34,950 nucleotides of DNA from Chara braunii (GCA_003427395.1 BFEA01000038.1:1414117-1449066), one strand, 5' to 3'; positions 17,046-27,477 are shown, numbered from the stretch's first letter. Notes: generated by a model from the letters alone, not told the origin. Made by a program: numbers and translations.

Positions 17046-18945
17046 AAAAAATGCAGAGAATACTCAAAATTGTTAATGACCCGAAAGAATCAACAGGAAA
17101 TGGATATTCATAACCGTCTCCAGCAACTTGAACAACAAGACCATGAAAATCATAATCGGTCTGAATTACAATCCTTACGGCAACAACTCCAGACATATGC
17201 AACACAACGCTGGGAAGGAACACGTATTATGGGAGGGTTGAAACGTCACGAAACGGAGGGGTCAATGGACAAAAAATTTTTCAGCCTGGCTCGTGCTCGG
17301 TCACGCAGAACTACAATAAAGGCGCTTTATGACCCGCAGTCAAGAAGCCAAGAGGTAGTCACGTCCACGCCGCAGTGCATGCCGATTGTGAGATCTTTTT
17401 TTAAAGACTTGTTCACCTCCAGATGCGCGGAACGGAAGGAGGTTGTCAGGGAAAATAAAATGACGGAATTCTTAGAACCAATGAGGAAAGCCCTATCGGG
17501 CCAGCAAAGGGAACAATTGGACAGACCCCTTTCCAAGGAGGAAATTTGGACAGCCCTGATCCAGATGGAGAAGGAGAAAACCCCGGGAATAAACGGTTTC
17601 CCAAAAAAGTTTTGGGAAACCTTTTGGTCACTAATGGCCTCGGACCTCATGGGGTTCTATCAGAATGTGCGGAAAACAGGGTATAAAAGGAAACTGGTAG
17701 GATAAGGGGTCCTCACCTTAATACATAAAAAGGGCGACCTGGTGGACATTAAAAACTATCGTCCAATAACTCTGCTCACAGTTGTCTATAAAATATTAGC
17801 AAAAGCTTTGGCAAACCGCCTGATCCCGGTTTTGGAAGACATCATCCACCCGACACAAACTGGGTTTGTCAAAGGACATAGGATCCATGATAATATTTTG
17901 TTGGTCAATGAGATTCTTAAGCTAACAAGGCAGGACAACTGCAATGTTGTCGTGGTTTTCATCGACTTCAAGAAGGCATACGACCATGTGAATTGGACTT
18001 TTTTAGATAGATGCATGCACAAAATGAATATTGGGCCAAAGTTTCGACGCTGGACCGGTATTTTACACCGTAACGCTACGACGAGCATCCAAGTCAATGG
18101 ACTGATGGCACCGGTAATCTCGCCTCAGCGGTCGGTTCGCCAAAGAGACCCTTGGACCCTTTTCTTTTTATTATTGTGACGGAAGCATTGGCAGTTAATC
18201 TATGCACTAACAAAGACCTAAAAAAACTGCAGATCTTTGTCATCCCTGAGAAGGCGATTCCAGTATGCTCGATGTTTGCAGATGACAAGACGGTGATGGT
18301 GGACGCCACCCCTGAAAATATGGAAGAGATTAAGCAATTGTTGGATCGATTCACGCTAGTTTCGGATACGAATGTCAACTGGGGAAATAAAACACTTGGA
18401 TGGTGGATTCACCACCAAGGAGTGTGTCTGCCGAAGCAGCCGCGGGTTAAATGGGTACCGGAAGACGGCCCGGTCAGGGTACTGGGCATAATGCTGACTA
18501 CCTTAGGGAAGCCAACATTGAACGACGAATGGATCCTCAAACCTGCACTCGAAAGGCTGAGACACTAGAATGACAAGCACACATCTCTGATTGGTAGAGC
18601 AGTGGCAATAAATAATGTGGTATTAGCAGCCCTCTGGTATAAGTCCGCACTTTGGGCCCTCAACAATGAGGAAGTTAAATCACTTAAGAGGCAAGTTACT
18701 GCCTTGTTGTGGAGAGGAAACAGTGAGCTCCCGAATGTCATAAGCAGGGTGGACTGGACATCAGCAATCCAGCCCAGGGACAAAGGGGGCTTGGGTATCC
18801 TAGACCCTGATACCCAGGTGGCTGCGTTGATGGCACAATGGATCAGAAGCTTGGTATTCATGTCAAACCTTCTCTGGCATGCCCTTGCGCTCGAACAGAT
18901 CGCCAGATTGACACCATAGGCGCCAAGAGGAGTAGATCCCCTCAC
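17046..18945 (+). pseudogene. LINE reverse transcriptase domain
   Basis: This is non-LTR reverse transcriptase. A coiled, Gln-rich linker (LQQLEQQDHENH) comes first, then KTPGINGFPKKFWETFW, NYRPITLL, FIDFKKAYD (block A catalytic Asp), SVRQRDP and FADD (block C, both Asp present). Stops are TAA at 17703 between KLVG and GVLTLIHKKGD, TAG at 18566 (LRH-stop-NDKHTS, where Trp is expected) and TAG near 18917. A frameshift at about 18150 separates SVRQRDPW from PFLFIIVTEAL. The thumb continues as LIGRAVAINNVVLAALWYK and KGGLGILDP. The catalytic core is well preserved, which suggests modest age. Confidence 0.88.
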
Positions 18946-20583
18946 TCGGCTAGCGGACCGTTATTGGCTCATACGACGGCACCCTCGGGTCAACAGAGAC
19001 TCCTCTCGATGAGCAGTGAGGAGGGATTTGGCCAGAGATAACTTCTGGCCCCGGGTACTGAAGGCCTGGCACCGGCTGCCGTTGCCGGAGGAAATGGGAA
19101 GAGGTGATGAGGCAGCCCCTTTTCGGCAACAGAAACATCACTGATAAAAATGGCAGGGTACATCGTAGTTCGGACCCCCCATGGAGCAGTTGGGTCAAAA
19201 ATGGCATACTGAGGATTAAGGACATATGGGACCCGGTTAATAGAGACTGGAAAACGGGACCACAGTTGAGGGTCCGGTTAAGGTATTGTCATGATATTGA
19301 AAAGAACTTCGAAAATTTGATTTTTGACGTCCCTCTTGACTGGGTGCGCACTCTTCGAAGAGGGTCGCGGCTGGTGGAAGGAGACTGGGTCGCAGTATCA
19401 GGTGACACGGAAAGCGTGGGCAATGTAGTGGAAGCACAGGCAGACGATTCCCTGGTCAACCTCTTCCATAAAGGAAGGGGCGATATTCTCACCAGGTACA
19501 CTCCGGATGTGGTGAGGTGGTGGAGGAATGATGAGCTGCACAAAATACGTGTACTAAGACACAAAGATGAATGGATTGCATTTCGCCCCGGTACACCCCT
19601 CGCTGAACTCCCTTTTGACCCGGAGGAATGGCACTGGATGCTCGCGCGAAGAATACATGCCAACCCGAATATAAATCTCTTTAACCTGCCGGTCAAGGCC
19701 ACGTACAGGCTGCTCCGACCAAAAGTAAATCCTAAGGAGAGGGTAAAAGCCCGCTGGATAGCCCATTTTAACATTCGCCAAGGAACCGTTTGCCCTATTC
19801 GGTGGTTTTCAACCATGAGAGACAAACTGGCCAAATTTGCTTCGTTGCAGTGGCAGATGAGCATCGCTGTCTCCCAACAAATAATTGGTTGATAGACCGC
19901 ACATCCTTGGAGCAAAGGGGTCTGGCTCTCCCCTGGTGCAAATCCTGCAACAACGCCTTCCCCTCCCGTAAGATCCCGAAAACTATAGAACGCATCTTTC
20001 TACAGTGTCCAGGAGCAGTCCTCACTTGGCGTTGGTGGGATAGGATATGGAGTCTTTTGGGCACGGGCTCGAATTGGGAGTGGGACTGGAGGGCGCTGCT
20101 CTGCGAAGCATGGTCCTCCCCCACGGACAACGTTTTTGAAAACAACATGTTCAAGATTGGGAGAAGAGCGGTCATGTGGGCACTTTGGAGAAAACGCTGC
20201 ACATACGCCATAGAGGAAGTCCGTATGGAAGGAGGAGAAGTAACGGAAACAATAAAATAGTATATACAGCAAGAACTCCTCTCACGATGGCAAAAAGTCA
20301 AAAATCAATTACAAACATATCACTTTAAGAAAGACATCACATAAACAATCAATCAATTCTCGGGGGACTGGCTGGGCAGTGAAAAAGGGGTCTGGATTGC
20401 CTATATCCGATGGGAGGGTGGACTGCAGGAACAGACAGACTTCAGAAGGGACTACTGAATCTGTTTCAAGGATTGGACTAAAGTAGATCGAGGAATGTCA
20501 TTATGCTCACCAGCAGAGTTCCTGAATCCATTCCCCCCTCATCAACTGTCGATGGTGGACATGCAATGGTACGGGGCAGAATA
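18946..20583 (+). pseudogene. LINE ORF2 C-terminal part with RVT zinc-binding region
   Basis: Reading continues YWLIRRHPRV, a TGA, DNFWPRVLKAWHRLPLP, then a frameshift into the long frame from 19104. A second frameshift near 19850 leads to EHRCLPTNNWLI, PWCKSCNNAF, KTIERIFLQCP and RRAVMWALWRKRCTY, the zf-RVT pattern of plant LINEs. The usual His of the E-x-x-H motif is Arg here. Stops follow at 20258 (TAG), 20342 (TAA) and 20456 (TGA), yet the same frame stays protein-like (GVWIAYIRWEGG, CSPAEFLNPFPP) to a final TAA at 20581-20583. That marks the likely original end of ORF2. Confidence 0.75.
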
Positions 20584-20956
20584 AGGGTTGAACGGAGCGT
20601 TGACATCCAGATTTAAGAGTCTTGGACAAGTGTTAGAGTTCAGATGGGAGAAAGGGTACATTAACAGAACCACCAGAGATCAGTAGTTGCATTTTGCCCC
20701 TTCAGTACACTAGATGAAAGGCTAGCAGCATCAGGCTAACTTAGGCAGGGGTGAGGGGTGGTACATCCTTCCTATAGGAAGTAATCAATGTCGTTCACTC
20801 AGGCCTCTCAACCTTAATGGGGAGGAGCATGGGGTGAGTTTTTATCTTGTATTATTCAATGACTTGCCGGGGGAATAGGAACCGGACTGTCGCTCCCCAG
20901 AATGGTAGGAGCCAGAACCAAGGGGTTATGGGGAAAAAAAAAAAAAAAAAAAAAAA

Positions 20957-21050
20957 AATCACAACGAGGCCGGGGAACATCGGCAATACACCCGGAAATT
21001 TCCATTTCATAGATCATAACGAGGTCGGGGAACCTCAACAATACACGTGG
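20957..21050 (+). repeat. 58-bp tandem duplication after the LINE tail
   Basis: ATCACAACGAGGCCGGGGAA with CAATACAC (20957-20991) recurs as ATCATAACGAGGTCGGGGAA with CAATACAC (21014-21047). It directly follows the poly(A) and may be unique flanking DNA duplicated around the insertion, or part of the 3' end. Confidence 0.55.
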
Positions 21051-21160
21051 GGCCAAGTCCCACATATACACAGTTGAGTTGAACTACTTCAACAGCGCGA
21101 CATGGTTTCCATGACTGAAAAAATGATTTCGAAGTGTAAACCATTTTAGAGTTTTTGTTG

Positions 21161-21163
21161 GTG

Positions 21164-21195
<32 letters not shown>

Positions 21196-21592
21196 ATGCT
21201 ATATTCTTCTCTCAATACCACCTTTCACTGTATACTTACCACTACTCCTAAGCCTGTGGTCAGGGAGTAGGATGGGGCCACCAGTGGGGGGGGGGCGGCT
21301 AACGCAAAGACCGAGCATTATGCTAGTAGATGCGCGTCCCATCTACTCCCCCGTCCCCTCATAGAGTAGCAGCAGTGGCTATGGCCAACACTCTTTCCAC
21401 ACACCGCACACAACCCACTCACGCTCACACTCACACCCGTGCGGTCATAGACCCTAGTAACATTGATCAGGGGTATCAAGCGGACTATCACAGTTGGTTG
21501 GCTCCAATGCACCACAGGCGGTCATGGGGCTCGAACCCACAACCTCCTGAATGCCACTTGCGTGCCTAACCAACTGAGGTAGGCCGCTGGAT
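21161..21592 (-). mobile_element. tRNA-headed SINE with A-tail, about 430 bp
   Basis: Read on the minus strand, the element opens with an A box ACCTCAGTTGGTTAGGCAC (21562-21580) and a B box GGGTTCGAGCCCC (21526-21538). It runs through a body of about 330 bases and ends in AAATAACT-type DNA and a run of over 20 A (T-run 21163-21187 on +). The acceptor ends pair at only 5 of 7 positions and the anticodon arm is poor, so this is a SINE and not a tRNA gene. No clear target duplication was seen. Confidence 0.65.
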
Positions 21593-21600
21593 CATCTAGG

Positions 21601-21640
21601 TGATTTTTTTTTAATTTTTTTTTCAAGAAAGTTGCCTTCT

Positions 21641-21702
<62 letters not shown>
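21601..21702. repeat. Long T-runs
   Basis: Two T-rich runs lie here, the second over 50 uninterrupted T (21646-21702). It precedes the SINE-like copy at 21713 and could be the tail of an element in minus orientation. Confidence 0.85.
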
Positions 21703-21705
<3 letters not shown>

Positions 21706-21712
21706 CGGGAAA

Positions 21713-21950
21713 CCTACTTAGCGAGGTGATAAGAGCATCCCTGATAAGTAGGTACCCAGAGTCGAAGGCTCCAACTATTGGTGGGGAGCTGCACCTGCTG
21801 GAAATCGGATTCAGCGTCCCTATACAATGACATGATGTGTGTGTGTGAGCTGGAAATCGGGTCCAACGTCCTTGTACAATGATGTGATGTGTGATGTGTG
21901 ATATGTGTGAGCTGGAAATCGAGTCCAACGTTCCTATACAGTGGTGTGTA
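21713..21950 (+). repeat. SINE-like family A, longest copy with repeated 3' end
   Basis: TTAGCGAGGTGATAAGAGCA resembles a tRNA A box. AGGCTCC and GGGGAGC pair around AACTATTGGT, and GGAAATCGGATTCAGCGTCC follows. The 3' piece GAGCTGGAAATCG..TCC-AACGT-CC..TACA is repeated three times (21797, 21848, 21909) with TGTGATG spacers. It is the best reference copy for the family in this window. Confidence 0.6.
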
Positions 21951-21959
21951 GCTTGTTCC

Positions 21960-22505
21960 ACAATCAGGAACAGTCAGTATTTGTATATCATTCCATATGT
22001 GCCAACATGCAATCTATTTGTATTCTTTCATCTATAAAACACATCCCCTGAAGGGAAAACTCTATTCTCTAAGCGTAACATATCACCATAGCCAGCGAGA
22101 CGTCGCGCCACTTTCTATCGATCAAGCCAACAATTCGAACCCTACCACAGATATGAAGCAAAACCCCCAGAATTAATGTATTGTATGTGAGCAGCAAACC
22201 GAGTCGAGCATCACTATGCTATGATGTGTGCAACCAGTCTGTACATATTCTTGAGTCACCTGCAACTCCAAATCGAGCAGGGGTATTGATTACTTCCCCA
22301 CACAGGGGAAGGACTGGCCTTCTGCTCATGAATTATATATTCCTATTCAATGATATGAATAGATGTCATCTCTCACATAGACTCACTAGCAAAGAAAAAT
22401 GTAATCACCAACAGTCCTTTCATGATTAAGAGTTGAGGGTTTCAGAGAAAAGCGACAATCAACTTTAATCAACCCTAAACAACCCTAATGATCAACGCAG
22501 GGAGT
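21960..22505. other. No gene seen
   Basis: AT-rich mixed sequence with no conserved motif, long repeat or RNA gene that I can support. Confidence 0.5.
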
Positions 22506-22509
22506 TCAT

Positions 22510-23072
22510 CTATCCTATCCCCACCTGATGCCAGAGAAGAAGACACGAATCAGCATGAGAAGACACCAGGTAGGGATGGGGGGGAATGGTAAATCTTGCC
22601 TTCCAACACAAACCCCACTTCACAATCCCTAACACGCTACTAATTCCCCCCCAACGCATTGATGGCGGCAACTTCCTCATGACAGTGATACGGAGGTCGG
22701 ATACGCAACAACCCCTCTCTGCCCTACTGCTCCCGTGGTTGTCGTCGCCGCCATCATCGTGATTGTTATTCGTCTTGTTGTTGTTGTCGTTGTTGTTGTT
22801 GATGTTGTCGTTGTTATTGCTTTCGCCGCCGTTGTTGCTATTGTTGTTGTTGTTATTGTTATCATCCTTCCCACCCTCCTCGCCAATTTCGCCCCATCCC
22901 AGCTCACTGTCGTTGTTGTTGTCACTGTTATTGTTGTTGTTATCATCATTCTCTCCCATCTCATCCATGTTGTTGTTGTGGTTGTTATCATCCTTCTCGC
23001 CCATCTCGTCCTTCACGCCCATTCGCTGCACGCCGTCGATGTTGTTGTTGTTGATGTTGTTATTGTTATTGT

Positions 23073-23115
<43 letters not shown>

Positions 23116-23690
23116 ATCCACCGTCCAACCCTTCTCGCCGATCTCGCCCATCTCGCCCATTAGTTGCACGTCGTCATTGTTGCTATTGTTGTTGTCCACC
23201 TTCCAACCCTTCACGTCGATCGCCCATTCCTTACCTCTCCTTCACCACAACTCCCACTCTGCCATGAACCCCTGCACCACCTCCCACTCACCCGCGTGCT
23301 CTCCATTCCCTTGCCGCATATGAGTGATACCGTCGACGTCGGCGTTCTCGGCGCCGACCAGAGGAGAGAGTGTCATCAAGTCCTCCCACCATTTACCAAC
23401 CCTCCCCTTATGTTCATCGATGTCCCACGCATCCCCTTCACGGCCCCTCTCGCTATCTATATCCCAATCCACACATCTTGCACAAAGGTTATCATAGTAG
23501 TTGACCACGTCGTCGTCGTCGAGCCCACCATCTTCTTCATACGAGACACCGTCTTCAGTGTAGAAAAAATTATCTCTATGTTGCAACTCCCCCACCAGCT
23601 CCATCGCGTTCCCAAAGAGTTGCGCCTCTAATATGTCCTCGTCTCTCTCGTAGTTGGCACTACCCCTGTCCGGGCATCTCGGCGAGCCAC
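22510..23690 (-). pseudogene. Asn/Asp-rich reading frame with one internal stop
   Basis: On the minus strand one frame runs from about 23690 to 22510, interrupted only by a TGA at 23242-23244 (EWELW-stop-RRGKEW). The upstream half is acidic and aromatic-rich (YERDEDILEAQLFG, EEDGGLDDDDVVNYYDN, VGKWWEDLMTLSPL). The downstream half repeats a module, KGWKVDNNN, EKGWTVDNNN, DEMGEKDDNN, DEMGENDDNN and EEGGKDDNN, before an ordinary C-terminus. Much of the second half is a GTT microsatellite on the + strand. I do not recognise a family. It could be a decayed host gene, a mobile-element gene, or a spliced gene in which the TGA lies in an intron. Confidence 0.4.
22735..23200. repeat. (GTT)n-rich microsatellite cluster
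   Basis: Several GTT/GTC runs, the longest about 14 units at 23068-23116, are separated by near-identical spacers (CCCATCTCGCCCAT, CTCATCC, CTCGCC). The spacers keep phase in multiples of three. Confidence 0.85.
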
Positions 23691-23699
23691 GTCACCAAA

Positions 23700-24025
23700 A
23701 GCAGATGCCGCATGGTCAATCAAGGGGCCACGCACTTCTGCTGGTCGCGCGCACAGGCCCAGCGTCCAAGGAGCTCCCCTCCCCAGGCGCTTATTGAGCC
23801 GGGGGAACCGGGTCTGGACAACCATATATTTTTCTCTCTCACCGCACATATTTTCTAACTAGCATTCTGTCAGGTCATGATGGAACATATCTGTCTTTTC
23901 ACTACCAACCTACTACTACTCCTAAGGGTATAAAGGGGACCCATGCAAGCATATGTTGTAGAGAAAACAAAAAGGAAAAGGACGCAGCGAAATCATTCGC
24001 TTTTCGTGCTTCTGCGGGCTGACAC
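23700..24025. other. No clear gene
   Basis: A minus-strand frame (GPLIDHAASAFGDVARRDAR) abuts the Asn-rich frame in another phase and could be an upstream exon of it. No splice signal decides this. Confidence 0.3.
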
Positions 24026-24027
24026 AT

Positions 24028-24300
24028 TTGGTATCTTGGTGGAGAGGCTACATACATCACGTTCACACTGTGAATATCAGTTTGGCTCACTTTCTTTCGC
24101 CCCTTTTCATTTTTCACAGGGAACAAACTGAGCTGGAGCTAGGGGTGTTGATAGGAGCAGGCACCATTAGCACTGTCGGGGAGGTTCCATCGATTGGTGG
24201 GGAGCTCACTTCCTTTCTTTCTTTCTTTTTTCGTTTCTTTTTCACAAAAAGGAAATGTATTATACAAGCTGGGAAACGGGTTCGGTGTCCCTTATAAAAG
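24028..24300 (+). repeat. SINE-like family A, extended copy 1
   Basis: TGGTGGAGAGGCTA, CACGTTCACA and GTTTGGCTCACTTT are followed by ATAGGAGCAGGCACCATTAG, GATTGGTGGGGAGCTCA and GGAAACGGGTTCGGTGTCCC. All parts recur in order at 25569-25760. The end has a B-box-like GGGTTCGG, unlike the other family members. Confidence 0.6.
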
Positions 24301-24685
24301 TGTGCAGCGCCACAAGCTGAGCGAGGCATCACCGGCCAGGCTCAACAAGGGGGCCGCATAAAAAATAGATTCCAGCACAGAAAGCAAAAGTTGAATACTG
24401 CCTAAAATACCTCCTAAAATCCCAGATTCCAACTATTGGCCATCATAGGCCCACTAGTGGTAGGTAGGTAGTCAAGGTGAATTGAAAGAATTTGAAAGAT
24501 GATAAAAGGTTTAAGAGAAGAATTTAGCATACTTAAACTACAATAACTTTCCTATACGTCGGTCGTGTGCACTGCGAGCCAACCTGAAAATCAAGACTAG
24601 TTGTCGATTCGATTTATCTGCGGTCTCCTTTCTGTTTCAGGCCAGCACATTACCTGGTGCACCTCTGAAAAACTAGATGGGAAAG

Positions 24686-24699
24686 GTACTGGTGGTTAA
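24686..24699 (+). mobile_element. TTAA-family right terminus
   Basis: GTACTGGTGGTTAA is the right end shared with the array at 11030-11496. An A-run follows immediately. The rest of this copy is not recognisable. Confidence 0.45.
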
Positions 24700-24929
24700 A
24701 AAAAAAAAAAAAACGAAAAGAATGAAAACGAGCGAAAAAAAAAGTATGAAAAAATCAGCCCAGGTATCTGGCACTGACAACTAATGTGGCTACTCACATA
24801 TTTATTTTATGTGTTTCGTTTTTCTTCTTTCGTTTTTTAAATAATGCCCTGTCACGGAGGCAGGGGTCAGTTCACGGGCAGATAACACCCTGTTTTATAG
24901 GGCGCGCACACACTACTATCAATTTGGAT

Positions 24930-25030
24930 TTACAACCTTTTTTTTTGGGGGGGGGGTCACTTTCGTTCTCAATCACAGGAAAGAACCAACTGGCAAAATC
25001 GGGCCATATACATGACAATGGTTGACGTTC
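24930..25030 (+). repeat. Repeat shared with 25731-25830
   Basis: TCACTTTCGTTCTCAATCA, AACTGGCAAAATCGGG and CATACATGA...TTCACGC recur at 25731-25822 with modest change. This piece follows family A in the second location, so it is probably the 3' part of a longer element. Confidence 0.5.
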
Positions 25031-25108
25031 ACGCGTGGGAGATTATAATAATAAATAAAAGAAATGGACGCAACAAAAACATTCACTTATCCTGTTTTCG
25101 TAGGCTAA

Positions 25109-25110
<2 letters not shown>

Positions 25111-25146
<36 letters not shown>
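25111..25146. repeat. T homopolymer
   Basis: A run of about 36 T, directly followed by ACAGAACAAAG. The same T-run plus ACA junction occurs in the family A copies at 24117 and 25649. Confidence 0.85.
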
Positions 25147-25149
<3 letters not shown>

Positions 25150-25318
25150 GAACAAAGCAGATATCATATAACCGGGAAATGGGCCAGGCGTCCCTTACAT
25201 CATTTGCGACAGCCAAACGGGAAGGCATTCTTAGCCAAACCTATTCCTACCGCAGCCCCACAAGGTCATGACAACCAATCCCAATCCCAACCCTAAAACA
25301 AAAATTGTGTTCCCGAAT

Positions 25319-25528
25319 TTAAACCACCAGTATTTGGCCCAACTATTGATGTCGAGCCGAGAAACGCCCTGCGTGCCAAGTTTTGTCGAGCCGCTGCCGC
25401 ATCGTTTTGATTTTTTTTTTTTCCTGGCGCTTCCAGGCATTGTGGTCCGGTAGCCCGAAGCCCGTTAGTCGCGACGTGTTAACGTGAAACGCCTGCAACC
25501 GATGTATGGGCCAAGTACTAATAAATCA
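25319..25528 (+). mobile_element. TTAA-family solitary element, about 210 bp
   Basis: The left end TTAAACCACCAGTATTTGGC (25319) and a right-end piece GGGCCAAGTACTAATAAA (25508-25525) are inverted (AGTATTTGGCCCA against AGTACTTGGCCCA, 12 of 13). The right terminus has lost the GGTGG portion. The left end also matches the minus strand of 12362-12382. Confidence 0.5.
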
Positions 25529-25568
25529 TAATCCACCCCTTCTCCAAGCCGCCATTATAGGCTTGCAG

Positions 25569-25830
25569 GTTTGGTACCTCGGTGAAGAGGATTGTTCCAC
25601 GTTCACAGTGCAAATACGGGTTTGGCTCACTTTTTTTTGTTTTTTTTTACAACGAACAACCCAATCTGATTCTAGGGGTGATAGGAGCAGGCACCACTAG
25701 CACTCCCAAGAAGGCTCCATCTATTGGTGGGAAGCTCATTTCCGTTCTCAATCGTGGGAAAAAAACAACTGACAAAACTGGGGCACATACATGAGGATGC
25801 TTAACGTTCACGCCTTTGATGAGTGGGACT
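25569..25830 (+). repeat. SINE-like family A, extended copy 2
   Basis: TGGTACCTCGGTGAAGAGG, CACGTTCACAGTGCAAAT and TTTGGCTCACTTTTTT, then ATAGGAGCAGGCACCACTAG and CATCTATTGGTGGGAAGCTC. It matches 24028-24300 and extends into the piece shared with 24930-25030. Confidence 0.6.
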
Positions 25831-26051
25831 TCAAGTTGGTCCCTTCGTTTCTCTTTTAAGTAAAGGGATTAATTGATGTGCGAAGGCGGCCTATATACAT
25901 GACAGTATTCATGCGCAGATACCCCACTCACCGTCAACCACTGTAGAAGGGGCATTACATGTTGCACGCTGCCCACGGGGGCGCAGAGGTCGGACCATGA
26001 TGACGCCCGCAAGTTCTTCACGAAATTTCATGGACACGACATGGGAGGCAC

Positions 26052-26096
26052 CGTTGAACTATATATCCCACTCTGAGTGGGGTATATAGTTAAACG
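26052..26096. repeat. Near-perfect 22-bp cruciform
   Basis: The arms 26052-26073 and 26075-26096 pair at 20 of 22 positions with almost no loop, centred on CCCACTCTGAGTGGG with AACTATATA/TATATAGTT outside. A related block (GGGGCCGTTCAATTCTAGTA) follows at 26115-26135. Such a tight palindrome could extrude as a cruciform. It is not in a gene. Confidence 0.75.
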
Positions 26097-26219
26097 GAAG
26101 CTGGGCAGAGGAGGGGCCGTTCAATTCTAGTAGGGCATATTTTTCCCTAATTTATAAAACACCAAAATCATTTGTAAGGGAGGGTATCATTGGAGGTGAT
26201 ATGATTGGTGTGTAATCGA

Positions 26220-26860
26220 CTGATGATTTGTTCTCCACGTCAAACATCCCAAAGAGAAATTTGTGTTGGCCTTGTCAACAAGTGTATCCTAGATGGGATT
26301 CATGCCAATGCAGGCTACAAATGCACCTTACTACCTTGCTTGTCTAAATTGTCCGTACAGGGTACCAGTTTAGTGGGGGATTGTTAAAAGAGGGTGTTTA
26401 AGTTTTCTCTACCTTTGGTCAAAGAAACAAGGGCAGGGTTTTGAAGAAAAACTCCATTGCATCATGTGGGCTAAAAATGCACATTACTGCACGGGTTGTC
26501 CAGGTTCATTCGCACAGGAGATACAAAACTTACACACAGGTTGGGAGGCAAACTTCATTGGGTTGTCAACACTCCAGACGACATTTATTTCATTATGTGG
26601 GCTACAGATGACAGATGCACATTACTGCATGCACTGTCCAGGTTCATTAATCCAATTAGAAGTGAGCTACCACACAGGGTATGATACAACTTGAAGCCCC
26701 ATGGGACTGGGTTATCAACATGCCAAGTGACATTCATGTCGTTATTTGGGTGACAAGTGCACATTACTGCACTCTTTGTTTGAAATCATTTGTATACAAA
26801 AAACGGTAATGTCACGCAGGTTATGAAACAAGCTTCATTGCACTGTCAAGAAGTTGCCCC
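26220..26860 (+). repeat. Diverged satellite, units of about 140-157 bp
   Basis: GGCTACAAATGCACCTTACT (26312) recurs as GGGCTAAAAATGCACATTAC (26469), GATGCACATTACTGCA (26608) and GACAAGTGCACATTACTGCA (26750). Each is followed by a TGTCCAGGTTCATT-type and a CACAGG-type block. Units are about 60-80% alike by eye. No coding. Confidence 0.65.
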
Positions 26861-27154
26861 GCTTTCCGAGAACAACACATGTGCACTAAATCTGCCCATA
26901 AGCAAGGTGACCGCAATTACCTTGGAATACCGCTAAAGCTTGGCAAAAAAAGGGGTTCCTTTTATCAACTTCTTTTTACTAAAACTGGCATACAATGATT
27001 AATTCAGTTGATTATTTTTCAAAACATCCGTTAAAAGATGTTGAATGTAGTTTTTGGTAGATGTTAGATTCGTTGTACATTTGGTGGTTTATCATTTTTT
27101 GTTCAGTGCAGTGTTTTTTTGTTTTTTTTTTAATGAAAAAAACTTCAGTGCAGA

Positions 27155-27262
27155 CAGTTACTAAGATGGTAGGAGCATCCTCATTAATAGGCGCCTGCTT
27201 AGAAAGCTCCATCTACTGATGAGTAACACCTGCTGGAAAGTGGTATCGAGCGCATCGGCAGT
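27155..27262 (+). repeat. SINE-like family A copy
   Basis: TTACTAAGATGGTAGGAGCA, AAGCTCCATCTACTGATGAG and CACCTGCTGGAAAGTGGTAT follow the family order. The rest of 26870-27860 has no recognisable gene. Confidence 0.55.
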
Positions 27263-27477
27263 CACCTTTTAGCCAAAGTTGAGAGCCCTTCCATCCGCGT
27301 TATGCAGAAAATAAATAATACTAGAGACAAACTTGGGGACAAACATGTAAATCATCATGCGAGCCATCAAGACGGACGCGGTCACGTTATCACCTCACTG
27401 CTCTAGTCGGGTGTGCTAGCCGTACCTCTCGCAGTCCCTTGCGATAGGACAAACTTCTCTGAGGCACAACTTACCTT

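Larger units (their letters stand above)
16120..20958 (+). mobile_element. L1-type LINE, ORF2 plus 3' end, decayed
   Basis: The order endonuclease, linker, reverse transcriptase, RVT zinc-binding region, 3' UTR and poly(A) (about 20935-20957) is that of an L1-clade plant LINE inserted in + orientation. About 4.4 kb of ORF2 is traceable. It carries at least eight in-frame stops and several frameshifts. No ORF1 or 5' UTR is recognisable between the gap and 16120, so the copy is 5'-incomplete or its ORF1 has decayed. A target duplication was sought after the poly(A) (TCACAACGAGG) and not found upstream. Confidence 0.9.

Noticed and set aside
20935-21050. LINE target-site duplication from TCACAACGAGG
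   Set aside because: The motif recurs only downstream (21014), not before the LINE, so it is a local tandem repeat.
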